From contig DASRQX010000354.1 in assembly GCA_035696165.1 (NCBI GenBank), positions 1 through 64,000 of the forward strand: a stretch of 64,000 bases of DNA, read 5' to 3'. How positions within the stretch are numbered: position 1 is the first letter of the stretch; each line of letters starts with the position of its first letter. This document shows positions 1-8,770 of this stretch, one piece after another. The translations under genes and the position numbers were made by a program. The stretch comes from Palsa-883 sp035696165. GTDB lineage: Bacteria > Pseudomonadota > Alphaproteobacteria > Acetobacterales > Acetobacteraceae. The notes beneath the pieces are model-generated. The model searched no databases and had not been told where the DNA came from. It saw only the letters and a program-made list of their open reading frames with translations.

Positions 1-1
1 C

Positions 2-1201
2 GCCTCCGGCGTCACCACCGTGCAGCACCTCCACGGCTGGGCGCCGGGCCGGCTCGCCGAGGTCGAAACGCGCACTGACGACGTGATCCGCGCCTACCAG
101 GATATCGGCATGCGGGTTTCTTACTCCTTCGCGGTGCGCGACCAGAACCGGCTGGTCTACCAGCGCGACGAGGACTTCCTGGCAAGCCTGCCGGCCGAAT
201 TGCGCGACCCGGCGCAACGCTGGTTCGCCCGCCTGCAACTCACGCTCGACGACTACGTCGCGTTGTTCGAAACGCTGTATCACCGTCATCAGAACAAAAG
301 CCGCGCGCGGATCCAACTCGCGCCGGCCAACCTGCACTGGTGCTCCGACGCGGCACTGACAAAGCTGGCTGAACTATCGGTCCGCTACAATGTGCCGCTG
401 CACATGCATCTGGTGGAAACCGCCTACCAGAAGGAATACGCACACCGGCGCGGCGGCTGCACAGCGTTAGAGTACATCGACCGCTTCGGCCTCCTCGGCC
501 CGCAAATGACCTTGGGCCACGGCGTCTGGCTGAACGCGACCGACATCGACCGCGTCGCCGAAACCGGAACCTGCATCTGCCACAACTGCTCATCCAATTT
601 CCGTCTGCGCTCCGGCGTCGCAGCGCTGAACGTATTCGAGGCCAAGGGCATCAACACCGCGATCGGCATCGACGAAGCCGGCATCAACGACGATCGCGAC
701 ATGCTGCAGGAGATGCGCATGGTGCTGCGCGCGCATCGCGTGCCGGGCATGGTGGACGCCGACGTGCCGACCATCGCGCAGGTATTCCGCATGGCGACCT
801 CGGGCGGGGCGAAGACCACGGCATTCGGTGATCACCTCGGGGTCCTCGCGCCGGGCAAGGCGGCCGATATGGTGCTGGTGGACTGGCGGCAGATTGCCTA
901 CCCATATTTGGACGCGGAAACGCCTGTTTTGGACGCGGTGTTGCAACGGGCTAAGGGGGCCGGCGTGCGAACGGTGATCTGCGACGGGGAGGTGATCTAT
1001 GCCGACTGCAAGTTCACCAAAGTCGATCGAGACGCCACGTTGACCTCGCTGCACCAGGATTTGCAGCGGGCGCTGGCCGACGACGAAGTGGAACGGCGCA
1101 ATCTATCGAAGGCGCTACTGCCGCACGTCCGCGCATTCTACGCCAACTACATAGACCCGGCGCGGCACGAACCGTTCTACCGACCAAGCTCGCGGGTTTG
1201 A
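2..1201 (+). CDS. Amidohydrolase-family deaminase/hydrolase, 5' end missing
   Basis: The reading frame is open from base 2, so the N-terminus, including the usual HxH metal motif, lies outside the window; the GTG at 20 is an internal valine. The visible part looks like the metal-dependent TRZ/ATZ amidohydrolase family: GVTTVQHLHGW near the edge, HMHLVET (His codon at 401), a GHG motif (His at 518) and a GIDEAG stretch (Asp at 671) where the family carries its metal-binding Asp. The C-terminal half has the composite-domain signature LAPGKAADMVLVD. Members deaminate or dechlorinate purines, pyrimidines and s-triazines. The substrate cannot be read from sequence. An amino-acid-type ABC importer lies convergently downstream. 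Confidence 0.85.
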   Translation, partial: ASGVTTVQHLHGWAPGRLAEVETRTDDVIRAYQDIGMRVSYSFAVRDQNRLVYQRDEDFLASLPAELRDPAQRWFARLQLTLDDYVALFETLYHRHQNKSRARIQLAPANLHWCSDAALTKLAELSVRYNVPLHMHLVETAYQKEYAHRRGGCTALEYIDRFGLLGPQMTLGHGVWLNATDIDRVAETGTCICHNCSSNFRLRSGVAALNVFEAKGINTAIGIDEAGINDDRDMLQEMRMVLRAHRVPGMVDADVPTIAQVFRMATSGGAKTTAFGDHLGVLAPGKAADMVLVDWRQIAYPYLDAETPVLDAVLQRAKGAGVRTVICDGEVIYADCKFTKVDRDATLTSLHQDLQRALADDEVERRNLSKALLPHVRAFYANYIDPARHEPFYRPSSRV

Positions 1202-1214
1202 CGCGGTATAAATT

Positions 1215-1339
1215 CACCTCTCCCGCTCTATGCGGGAGAGGTCGAGGCGCGAAGCGACGAGGGTGAGGGTGGCGCCCGCTGCACGACCCCCACCCGTGTC
1301 GCTACGCTCCCCGACCTCCCGCATAGAGCGGGAGGGGTG
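1215..1339. repeat. Palindromic intergenic repeat, family A, copy 1
   Basis: The unit of about 125 bp begins CACCTCTCCCGCTC and ends GAGCGGGAGGGGTG. Its outer arms (1215-1244 and 1312-1339) are inverted copies with a 2-base gap and one substitution, and each arm is itself a small palindrome. It fills the gap between two convergent genes. Related copies lie at 5777-5904 and 7028-7159, and a diverged one at 24764-24821. A folded transcript could act as a bidirectional terminator. Confidence 0.75.
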
Positions 1340-1345
1340 TACTCT

Positions 1346-2029
1346 CTACCCGCGCATCCCAATCACCACTGGGCGCTTGGTGATATCCACCCGCGCCTCG
1401 ATCCACTCGACAAACTTCGCCGTCGGGTAACTGATCAGGAAGTAGATCACCGCAACCTCCGCGAATATCTCGAAATGCTTGTACGTCGCGGAGGCCAGCA
1501 ACTGCCCACTGAACATCAGATCGCGCATCGTAATCACCGACACCAGTGCCGAATCCTTGAAGATCGACACGAAGAAGTTTCCGATCGACGGTATGATGAT
1601 GCGGAACGCCTGCGGCAGGATGATCCGGCGCATCAACAGCCGCCGCGACATCCCGACCGACTGTCCCGCTTCCCACTGGCCCTTCGGGATCGCCTGGATG
1701 CCCGAACGAAACACCTCCGCCATGTATGCCGCGTAGTTCAGCGTCAGCCCCAACGCGCCGGACACGAACGGTGTCAGAACGATGCCGCCATAGGGCAGCA
1801 CATAGTAGATGAAGAACAGTTGCAGCAGCAGCGGTGTGCCACGGATGAACTGGATGTAGCACGCCGCCACCGCGCGTAGCGGGGCCAGGCGCGAGATGCG
1901 GGCGAGGCCGGTCGCCAGCCCGAAAACCAGCGCCAAACCGAACGCCAACAACGAGACCGCGATCGTCAACATCGCGCCGTGCAGCAGCGACGGCAGGAAG
2001 GCAATCATGTCGTCGAGTGAGAAGATCAT
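1346..2029 (-). CDS. Polar amino-acid ABC transporter permease (HisM/GlnP type)
   Basis: This 227-residue inner-membrane permease has about five hydrophobic segments. The family cytoplasmic EAA loop is present (EAGQSVGMSRRLLMRRIILP, about residues 142-161), which contacts the ATPase. It is the last gene of a three-gene minus-strand operon: ATPase (3872-3039), binding protein (2992-2069), permease. Only one permease gene is present, so it probably works as a homodimer. The ATG lies 39 bp after the binding-protein stop. The transported solute is unknown. Confidence 0.9.
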   Translation of the reverse strand: MIFSLDDMIAFLPSLLHGAMLTIAVSLLAFGLALVFGLATGLARISRLAPLRAVAACYIQFIRGTPLLLQLFFIYYVLPYGGIVLTPFVSGALGLTLNYAAYMAEVFRSGIQAIPKGQWEAGQSVGMSRRLLMRRIILPQAFRIIIPSIGNFFVSIFKDSALVSVITMRDLMFSGQLLASATYKHFEIFAEVAVIYFLISYPTAKFVEWIEARVDITKRPVVIGMRG

Positions 2030-2068
2030 CTATCCTGCCGTTCGCCGTACGAAATCAAGCCGGTGCGT

Positions 2069-2992
2069 CTAGTTGTTGTACCCAGTCAGGCCCCACTTCG
2101 ATAGGATGCCCTTCGCCTTGTCGTTGTACTCCATCCATTCAAACACCGAGGACACCGCGCTGACCCACTGGATGTCGCCCTGGCGGAAGGCGTACCTGCT
2201 GTAGCCGGTCGGATTCTTGAACGTGCGCGGCTCATAGTCCTCCACCAGTTCGATCTTCCACTCCGGATGTTGTTTCATCAGCGCGGCCACCACTGGCTGG
2301 TCGTACAGCGCGGCGTCCGTGCGCCCGATCGCCAGTTCCGGAATGATCTGTGCCCAGTCCTTGTAACCCTGGAACTTCACGCCCGGCACCGCCTGTAGCC
2401 ACTCGGCATAGTTAGTACCCAGCAGCGTGCCCACGGTGTAGCCCTTCAGGTCCGCCAGCTGGTGCAGCTTGTGCGGGTTGCCCGCAGGCACCACAAGGCC
2501 CTCGGCGTAGTAGTAGTTGGGGAAGGAGAAATTTACCACCTTCGAGCGGTTCTTGGTATAATGGATCGAATCACCAACGATATCGAACCTTCCATCCAGC
2601 AGGCCGGGGATCAGCCCGTCGAATGTCACTGTCTGCACCGTGACCTTCTCAATCTTCAGCACCTTGCAGGCGTAGTTGATGAAGTCGGCGTCCAGCCCGG
2701 TCCACTCGTTGGTCTTCGGATCCAGGAACGAGTACGGCCAGTCGTTCGACGTGCCGACCACCAGCCCCTTTTTCTGGATCTTCGCCAGCGAGTCGTCGTC
2801 GGAGTTGATCTTGATCAGCGAGAAATCGGGGTAGTCCGTGTCATTCACTGGCGGCGGCGCCAGCGCGGTGGCGCGCGCTGTGCCGGTGCTGGCAGCCAGC
2901 AGCGCCGCCGCGCCGCCGATCGCGCCCGATCGTATCAGGCCACGCCGGCCCAACGGATTGCCGTTTGCGTCGATAAGGGGTTTGTCGGTCAT
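2069..2992 (-). CDS. Amino-acid ABC transporter substrate-binding protein (SBP_bac_3)
   Basis: A 307-residue periplasmic receptor. The N-terminus has an RRG twin-arginine-like motif near residue 17, then a hydrophobic Ala-rich stretch and a likely cleavage after ARA (about residues 38-41). This favours Tat or Sec export. The mature part matches the family 3 (polar amino acid/opine) fold, with VGTSNDWPYSFLD at the first strand and a GLDADFINYACKVL segment. Gaps of 46 bp and 39 bp to the ATPase and permease genes support one operon. The ligand cannot be assigned. Confidence 0.9.
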   Translation of the reverse strand: MTDKPLIDANGNPLGRRGLIRSGAIGGAAALLAASTGTARATALAPPPVNDTDYPDFSLIKINSDDDSLAKIQKKGLVVGTSNDWPYSFLDPKTNEWTGLDADFINYACKVLKIEKVTVQTVTFDGLIPGLLDGRFDIVGDSIHYTKNRSKVVNFSFPNYYYAEGLVVPAGNPHKLHQLADLKGYTVGTLLGTNYAEWLQAVPGVKFQGYKDWAQIIPELAIGRTDAALYDQPVVAALMKQHPEWKIELVEDYEPRTFKNPTGYSRYAFRQGDIQWVSAVSSVFEWMEYNDKAKGILSKWGLTGYNN

Positions 2993-3038
2993 TTTTTGTT
3001 GCCTCCTGTTGCTTGACCCGTAGCCTCGGCACGCATCT

Positions 3039-3872
3039 TCACGCCGTCGCCTCCGCGGCGCCGTTCCGATTTAGAATGGATTGCAGGAACTGCCGGGTCC
3101 GCGGGCTGCGCGGATTGGTGAACACTTCCCCCGGCGGCCCGTCCTCGACGATGTTGCCGAAATCCATGAACACCACCCGGTCGGCCACCTCGCGCGCGAA
3201 ATCCATTTCGTGGGTGACCACGATCATCGTCATGCCCTCGTTGGCGAGTTGCCGCATCACCCGCAGCACGTCGCCAACCAGTTCCGGGTCCAGCGCCGAG
3301 GTCGCCTCATCGAACAGCATCAGCTTGGGGTTCATCGCCAGCGCCCGCGCGATCGCGACGCGTTGCTGCTGTCCGCCGCTCATCTGGTGCGGATAGGCAT
3401 CGGCCTTATCCATCAGCCCGACCTTGCCCAGCAACGCCAGCCCGCGAGTCTGTGCCGCCGCCGCCGGCTCGCGCAGCACATGCACCGGCGCCTCGATCAC
3501 GTTGCCCAGCGCGGTTAAATGCGGGAACAGATTGAACGACTGGAACACCATGCCGATTTGTGCCCGCACCGCCTCGACGCGGCGGTCCGGATCGATGACA
3601 ACCTTGCCGTTCACGGTGTAGCGGTAGACCGGCTTGCCCTCGAAATAGATGGTGCCGTCGTTGATCGCCTCAAGATGGTTGACGCAACGCAGCAGCGTGG
3701 ACTTGCCCGCGCCGGACGGCCCGATGATGCACACCACCTCGCCCTTCGGCACCGACAGGGAAACGTCGGTCAGCACCTCCAACCGGCCGAAAGATTTCCA
3801 GACATGCTCCAGACGCACGATCGGCACGGCGTCGTCGCCGGCAACCGCGGCCCCCACCCTCGTTTCCCCCAT
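3039..3872 (-). CDS. Amino-acid ABC transporter ATP-binding protein (GlnQ type)
   Basis: The 277-residue ATPase energises the importer with the two genes downstream. Walker A GPSGAGKST, signature MSGGQQQR and Walker B LMLFDEATSALD are all present, followed by the switch His in VVTHEMDF. The frame stays open to an ATG at 3941, but homology begins at the ATG at 3872 (MGETRVG), so that start is preferred. Neighbouring amidohydrolase and DUF1989 genes suggest the importer may feed nitrogenous compounds into catabolism; this is inference. Confidence 0.9.
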   Translation of the reverse strand: MGETRVGAAVAGDDAVPIVRLEHVWKSFGRLEVLTDVSLSVPKGEVVCIIGPSGAGKSTLLRCVNHLEAINDGTIYFEGKPVYRYTVNGKVVIDPDRRVEAVRAQIGMVFQSFNLFPHLTALGNVIEAPVHVLREPAAAAQTRGLALLGKVGLMDKADAYPHQMSGGQQQRVAIARALAMNPKLMLFDEATSALDPELVGDVLRVMRQLANEGMTMIVVTHEMDFAREVADRVVFMDFGNIVEDGPPGEVFTNPRSPRTRQFLQSILNRNGAAEATA

Positions 3873-4171
3873 GCGGCGTCCTTCGCTCCGATCACCACCC
3901 CGGCACGTCGAGCCAGCCGGCACGTCGCGCCAGAGTGACATCGTCAGCCTAGCGTATCACAAAGCAAGGCGCGTACCACGCGCCCCAAAGCCCGCGCGAC
4001 CTACTGTGCCGGCGTCGCCTCGCCCCATGGCCATGCTTGGTTTTGGGGCACGCGGGTCGCGTCAAGCCGCAAATTTCGTCATCGCGCGGGCAGCGCGTTC
4101 GTCGTCATACTCGCCAACCGCGCGATCGTCTGCATACTGACGATTGCACCAGCCAAAAGGGAAGCCCCCGC

Positions 4172-5017
4172 ATGCGCATCGCGATCACCGGCGGGATGGG
4201 CCGCCTCGGCCAGTATGTCGTGCGGGCGCTGGCGGACCATGCGCCGCGCGTGCTCGATATACTCGCGCCCGCCGCTCCGCCGCCTGACTACCGCCGGGTC
4301 GACGTGCGCGACCTCGACGCGCTGCTGGCAGCGCTCCAAGGCATCGAGGTGGTGGTGCATCTGGGCGCGATCGATCGCTCGTTCGCCACCGACGATGCGG
4401 CGACCATGCAGGTCAACGCGATGGGCACCTGGAACCTGTTCGAGGCAAGCCGCCGCGCCGGCGTCCGCCGCGTGGTGCATTGCTCCAGCAGTTCAGCGAC
4501 CGGCCTGGACGCCAGCAACCCCGGCCTGCCGCCCCGCTATTTGCCGATAGACGAGGCGCACCCGACGCACCCGACCGACGCCTACGGCCTGAGCAAGCTG
4601 TGCGGCGAGCGGATCGCCGAGGCGTTCTCCCGCCGCGGGCTGCAGGTGCTGGTGATCCGCCCCAGCTTCGTTGCCTTTCCCGAGATGGCGGATTTCATGG
4701 CCGGCAAGGCCGGCCCCGAGGGCCGCGCCGAACCAATGCCCTATCTGCGCGCTTATGTCGGCCCGGAGGACTGTGCCCGCGGCTTCGCCGCCGCCGCGAC
4801 GGTCGAGTACACCGGGTTCGAGATTTTTTTCCTTGCCGCCGCCGACACCTTCGCCACCGAAGCAACGATCCCCCGCATCCAGGCGCTCTACAACACCGAG
4901 ATCCCGGTGCACGACGCACTGCTATACGAACAATTCCCACGAACCTCCCCGGTCAGCCACGCGGCCGCGCGGGCAAGGCTAGGGTGGACACCAACGACGC
5001 ACTGGCCGGCACCATAG
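4172..5017 (+). CDS. NAD-dependent epimerase/dehydratase (extended SDR)
   Basis: A 281-residue Rossmann-fold oxidoreductase. TGGMGRLG near the N-terminus binds the dinucleotide, a Ser cluster (CSSSSATG) sits in the catalytic region, and YGLSK supplies the Tyr/Lys pair. The C-terminal substrate-binding part is short, as in sugar or uronate dehydrogenase-like members. The start at 4172 is chosen because MRIAITGG is the typical beginning and AAGGGAAG lies about 10 bases upstream, although the frame is open further 5'. It is divergent from the ABC operon. The product is not predictable. Confidence 0.85.
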   Translation: MRIAITGGMGRLGQYVVRALADHAPRVLDILAPAAPPPDYRRVDVRDLDALLAALQGIEVVVHLGAIDRSFATDDAATMQVNAMGTWNLFEASRRAGVRRVVHCSSSSATGLDASNPGLPPRYLPIDEAHPTHPTDAYGLSKLCGERIAEAFSRRGLQVLVIRPSFVAFPEMADFMAGKAGPEGRAEPMPYLRAYVGPEDCARGFAAAATVEYTGFEIFFLAAADTFATEATIPRIQALYNTEIPVHDALLYEQFPRTSPVSHAAARARLGWTPTTHWPAP

Positions 5018-5024
5018 GGCGGAC

Positions 5025-5083
5025 AAGCGAAGCGCCTTCCGCCAGCTTCGCGCAGGCGGAAAGTGGCGGAAGGCGCTTCGCTT
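5025..5083. repeat. Long hairpin, family C, copy 1
   Basis: A perfect 20-bp inverted repeat (5025-5044 and 5064-5083) with a 19-base loop, just after the epimerase stop and before the DUF1989 gene. The core GCGCCTTCCG recurs in the hairpin at 32847-32916. The 3' arm leads into TTTT, so it may terminate transcription, but the shared core suggests a dispersed repeat. Confidence 0.75.
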
Positions 5084-5164
5084 TTCCGCTACAGGCATGG
5101 CAACCCAGGCCCGCCCCATGCCAAGCCATGCTACAATAACCGCACCCACCACAGGAGGAACCGG

Positions 5165-5764
5165 ATGCCGGACAGCCCGATCACGATCCCGGCCCGCAGA
5201 GGCAAGGCCGCCTTCGTCGCCAAGGGCCAGACCATCAAGGTGATCAACACCCATGGCGAGCAGGTGGTCGACACCTGGGCGTTCAACCGCGCCGACCTGA
5301 CCGAGTTCATGTCGATGGAACACAGCCGCGCCGGGATGCAGCGGATGATCCCCAAGCCCGGCGACGCGCTGCTGACCAATCACCGCCGGCCGATCCTGAC
5401 GGTGCTGCAGGACACCTCGGGCGGTATCCACGACACGCTGATGGCGGCCTGCGACATCTATCGCTACCAGGGATTTGGCGTCACGGAATACCACGACAAC
5501 TGCACCGACAACCTGGCGCAGGGGATGCGCGAACTCGGCCTGACCCCGCCGGAGACGCCCAGCCCGCTCAATCTGTTCATGAACATCCCCTGGACGACGG
5601 AGGGCACGCTGTCATTCGATCCGCCGGTGTCCACCCCGGGAAGCTACATCGCGTTGCGGGCGGAGATGGACCTGGTGATCGCGTTCTCCGCCTGCCCGCA
5701 GGACATGCTGCCGATCAACGGCCGCGACGGAAAACCGACCGAAGCGCACTTTACGATCGGGTGA
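5165..5764 (+). CDS. DUF1989 / urea carboxylase-associated family protein
   Basis: A 199-residue protein starting at the ATG after a strong AGGAGGAA site (about 5152-5160). The whole length matches the DUF1989 family, often called urea carboxylase-associated or aminomethyltransferase-associated: GEQVVDTWAFN early, SGGIHDTLMAACD in the middle, and the conserved YHDNC and FMNIPW segments. Family genes commonly sit beside urea carboxylase/allophanate hydrolase or amidohydrolase genes. No urea carboxylase lies in this window, but the nearby amidohydrolase and importer fit nitrogen-compound catabolism. Confidence 0.88.
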   Translation: MPDSPITIPARRGKAAFVAKGQTIKVINTHGEQVVDTWAFNRADLTEFMSMEHSRAGMQRMIPKPGDALLTNHRRPILTVLQDTSGGIHDTLMAACDIYRYQGFGVTEYHDNCTDNLAQGMRELGLTPPETPSPLNLFMNIPWTTEGTLSFDPPVSTPGSYIALRAEMDLVIAFSACPQDMLPINGRDGKPTEAHFTIG

Positions 5765-5776
5765 GCAGGGCAAATG

Positions 5777-5904
5777 CACCTCTCCCGCTCTTCGCGGGAG
5801 CGGTCGCGGAGCACCTGCGACGCGGGTGAGGGTCTTGCTCGCGGCACCCCTCTCACCAGTCTTGCTTCGTCGCCGACCTTGGTCCGCGAAGGGCGGGCGA
5901 GGTG
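5777..5904. repeat. Palindromic intergenic repeat, family A, copy 2
   Basis: It begins CACCTCTCCCGCTC and ends GGGCGGGCGAGGTG, with internal GGGTGAGGGTC and CCCTCTCAC segments as in copies 1 and 3. It starts 12 bp after the DUF1989 stop, between two convergent genes. Confidence 0.7.
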
Positions 5905-5975
5905 TAAATGGATCATCAGCACACCGACGATCTGCCCACACCCAGCGCACAGCTTGGTCAGCTTATGTGCACCAC

Positions 5976-6938
5976 CTACGAATCCACCCCCGCCAGCCGC
6001 TTGCGATACCCGAAGGACCGCTCGATCCGCCCGACGATATGCTCACCCGCCAGGATCGGCGCATACCGGCACTCGGCCTCCGGTGTCCCCAGATCGCGCG
6101 GATCGACCACCGCCTGGTAATCCGGATCATGGAACGTTGCGATCGACAGCCGCTCGCGCCCGGAACGGTTGATCACCCGGTGCGGTGTCGAGGCGTACCG
6201 GTCATTCGTCCACCGTGCCAAAAGATCGGCGACATTGATCACCAGCGTCCCCTCGATCGGCGGCGCCGGGATCCAGCGCCGGGTCGATCGCTCCAGCACT
6301 TCAAGTCCGCCATTGGCGTCCTGCCACAGCAGCGTGATGCAGCCGAAATCGCTGTGCGGCGCAACGCCGAACTGGTCCTCGCCCAGTTCCACCGGCTGCG
6401 GTGGGTAGTAGACAATCTGCGTCCGCTGCAACGGCTTGCGGTAGCATGCAACGAAGAAGTCCGCAGTCAGATCAAGCGACACCGCCACTGCGCGCATCAG
6501 GTCCGCCCCACACGCCAGCATCGCCGCGTAATACGCCTCCAGCGCCACGCGGAACGCCGGCATCCCCGGCGGCCAGTTGTTCGGCCCGCGCAGTTTTTCC
6601 CCCGCCAGCACGGCGGGATCGTCCTCCGGCAACTCAAGGCCGATGCTGAAGAACTCCTTGTGGTCCGGCTTGCGTGCCTCGTACATGTGCGCGTCCCCCA
6701 GCGCGTTGAACCCCCGGTGTCGTGCGTTCACCGCGGCCAGGCGCTTCGCCTCCGGCGCCTGGCGGAAGAAAGCCTGCCCCTGCGCGTGCACCGCCTCGAT
6801 CACCGAAGCCGGCACGCCATGGTTGGTGATATAGAAGAACCCGTCGGTCAGGCAGGCGTCGCGGATCGCCCGCGCGACGCTACGCGTGCCCGCCGCGTCG
6901 TGCGCCCGAAACCGGGCGAAGTCGATGATCGGCAGCAT
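5976..6938 (-). CDS. 2-oxoglutarate/Fe(II)-dependent dioxygenase (isopenicillin N synthase family)
   Basis: A 320-residue cytosolic oxygenase. The N-terminal DIOX_N region contains ACLTDGFFYITNHGVP (about residues 28-43). The jelly-roll core has the iron ligands HSD (in HSDFGC) and the distal His in STPHRVINRSGRERLSIA; the Arg and Ser of the RLS motif bind 2-oxoglutarate. Length is normal for the family, which hydroxylates, desaturates or cyclises small molecules. It is convergent with the DUF1989 gene and lies downstream of the monooxygenase at 7186 on the same strand, separated by a repeat. Confidence 0.9.
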   Translation of the reverse strand: MLPIIDFARFRAHDAAGTRSVARAIRDACLTDGFFYITNHGVPASVIEAVHAQGQAFFRQAPEAKRLAAVNARHRGFNALGDAHMYEARKPDHKEFFSIGLELPEDDPAVLAGEKLRGPNNWPPGMPAFRVALEAYYAAMLACGADLMRAVAVSLDLTADFFVACYRKPLQRTQIVYYPPQPVELGEDQFGVAPHSDFGCITLLWQDANGGLEVLERSTRRWIPAPPIEGTLVINVADLLARWTNDRYASTPHRVINRSGRERLSIATFHDPDYQAVVDPRDLGTPEAECRYAPILAGEHIVGRIERSFGYRKRLAGVDS

Positions 6939-7027
6939 GCGCGCCCCCCGTGTGGTAGACCCCGCGCTGTCAAAGCGCCGCCGGGTTTTTAGACCACCTT
7001 CACCGCGAGTGGAATCGCCACGTCCTT

Positions 7028-7159
7028 GTACACCTCGCCCGCTCTTCGCAGGAGAGGTCGGCTAGCGGAGCGAGACGGGTGAGGGTCTTGCTGCGGCGCG
7101 ACCCTCACCCTCGTCGCATCGCGCCTCGACCTCTCCCGCGAAGAGCGGGCGAGGTGTAC
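7028..7159. repeat. Palindromic intergenic repeat, family A, copy 3
   Basis: This copy has perfect 22-bp outer arms (7028-7049 and 7138-7159). Its interior holds a second inverted pair around GGGTGAGGGTC and GACCCTCACCC. It lies between two co-directional minus-strand genes, so it may separate two transcription units. Confidence 0.8.
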
Positions 7160-7185
7160 GGAGTTCTACTCGGACCCACCCCGCT

Positions 7186-8496
7186 TCAGAACTCCCGCAG
7201 TGTCTGCCGAAGCGTGCCGCCTGAATAGGCCGTCCGCGCCAGGCCGCGGCGTTGCAGCGCCGGCACCAGCCCCTCGGTCACCTCGATAATGAAGCGGCGG
7301 CTGGTGCGCTGGTACGGCGTGCTGATCAGGAACCCGTCGCCGCCGACCGCCTCCGCCACCTGGCCCATACGTTCCGCCACCGTCTCCGGCGAGCCGCAAA
7401 AATCCACCTCCGATTCCGCGTTGCCGAACCGATCCATCGCCAACTGCCGCAGCGTCTTGCCGCTGCCCCATTGCGCGAACTTGTCGAGCGAGCCCTGTTC
7501 GCCGTTCGTGGTCAGATGCGGCAACGGCTCATCCAGCGGAAATTTGGAAAAATCGATGTCGGTGACCGTGCCGATGCTGGCCAGCGCGCGCTCGATCGCA
7601 CGCGGGTCCGACACCATGCGCTGCCGCTTGGCCTGCGCTTCAGCGTCGGTCTCGGCCAGGATCGGATACATCAGGAACAGCACCTTCACGTCATCCGGGT
7701 TGCGCCCGAACGACACCGCGTGGCGGCGCACGTCGTCGCGATACTGCTTCATGCCGTCGATGCCGTTGGCGATCGCGATGATCGAATCGGCGTGCCTCGC
7801 CGCGAAGGCCCGTCCGCGCGGCGACCCGCCGGCCTGCACGAACACCGGCTGGCCCTGCGGCGCACGCACCGTGTTCAGCGGCCCGCGCACCTTGAAGAAT
7901 TGCCCCTCGAAATTGATCGGCCGCACCTTGCGGTAGTCAGCGTAGGTGCCGGTGTCGCGGTCCATCACCACTGCGTCCGCGTCCCATGAATTGAACAATT
8001 GGCAGACCAGGTCGACGTACTCATCGGCCATGTCGTAGCGCTGCGCACGTGGCGGCAGCTTGTCCATGCCGAAATTCTGCGCCGCCCCGTCCTCGCCTGA
8101 CGTGACGATGTTCCAGCCGAACCGCCCGCCGGCGATATGGTCCAATGTGGCGCACAGCCGTGCCAGCATGAACGGCGGATAGGCCAGGGTGGAGAAGGTC
8201 GCCACCACACCCAGGTCGCGCGTCGCCGCCGCAATGATCGCGGCCAGCGGCGAGGGGTCGTGCTTCGGCACCTGCAACGCGTGCTTCATGGTGATTTCGG
8301 CGGTGCCGCCGTAGGCCTCGGACACCATCAGCGTGTCCTCGATCATGATGTAGTCGAAGAAGGCCCGCTCCAGCGCCTTCGCCATGTCGACGTAGAACAG
8401 GCCGTCCCACGGCGCGCCGCCCACCGCCAGCGGATTGTCCCATTCGCCCGGGGTGAAATTCATGAACCAACCCAGATGCAGCGGCTTGCTGGCCAT
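7186..8496 (-). CDS. Flavin-dependent monooxygenase, NtaA/SnaA/DszA family (LLM class)
   Basis: A 436-residue bacterial luciferase-like enzyme that uses reduced FMN from a separate reductase. HLGWF at the N-terminus, GGRFGWNIVTS near residue 145, RYDMADEY, and GQPVFVQAGGSPRGR are typical of the nitrilotriacetate/dibenzothiophene-sulfone monooxygenase group. The ATG at 8496 is chosen over 8529 because homology starts at MASKPLHLGWF and a GAGG site precedes it. A clear paralogue is encoded at 33095-34411. No flavin reductase gene is adjacent. The substrate is unknown. Confidence 0.9.
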   Translation of the reverse strand: MASKPLHLGWFMNFTPGEWDNPLAVGGAPWDGLFYVDMAKALERAFFDYIMIEDTLMVSEAYGGTAEITMKHALQVPKHDPSPLAAIIAAATRDLGVVATFSTLAYPPFMLARLCATLDHIAGGRFGWNIVTSGEDGAAQNFGMDKLPPRAQRYDMADEYVDLVCQLFNSWDADAVVMDRDTGTYADYRKVRPINFEGQFFKVRGPLNTVRAPQGQPVFVQAGGSPRGRAFAARHADSIIAIANGIDGMKQYRDDVRRHAVSFGRNPDDVKVLFLMYPILAETDAEAQAKRQRMVSDPRAIERALASIGTVTDIDFSKFPLDEPLPHLTTNGEQGSLDKFAQWGSGKTLRQLAMDRFGNAESEVDFCGSPETVAERMGQVAEAVGGDGFLISTPYQRTSRRFIIEVTEGLVPALQRRGLARTAYSGGTLRQTLREF

Positions 8497-8770
8497 GTTC
8501 AACCTCGTTCGCTCTATACGGGAAGCCACGGAATCCCAGCAATTTTCGGGCCAGTGCGTAACGACGCATCCGCCGCGGTGGATCCGGGTTGGGTTGGGGT
8601 GGAGCGAGCACCCCGGTCCCGCCAGTCAGTGTCGCGGTCCTTCAGGATCCACCAGCATGCCAGGACCCGCCGGCATGGGCGGCATTCGCTCCAGGCAGGC
8701 GCCAACCGGATAGGGTTTCGCAGCGAAGCAGGCGTCGACGATTACGTCGACCCGCGGCCGCGGGTTGCCA

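Noticed and set aside
5826..6992. 388-codon open frame opposite the 2-oxoglutarate oxygenase
   Set aside because: The minus strand holds the HSD/RLS motifs; the plus frame is Arg/His/Pro-rich and starts inside a repeat.
1215..7159. Spaced palindromic repeats as a CRISPR array
   Set aside because: Only three copies, kilobases apart, with genes between them and no short regular spacers.
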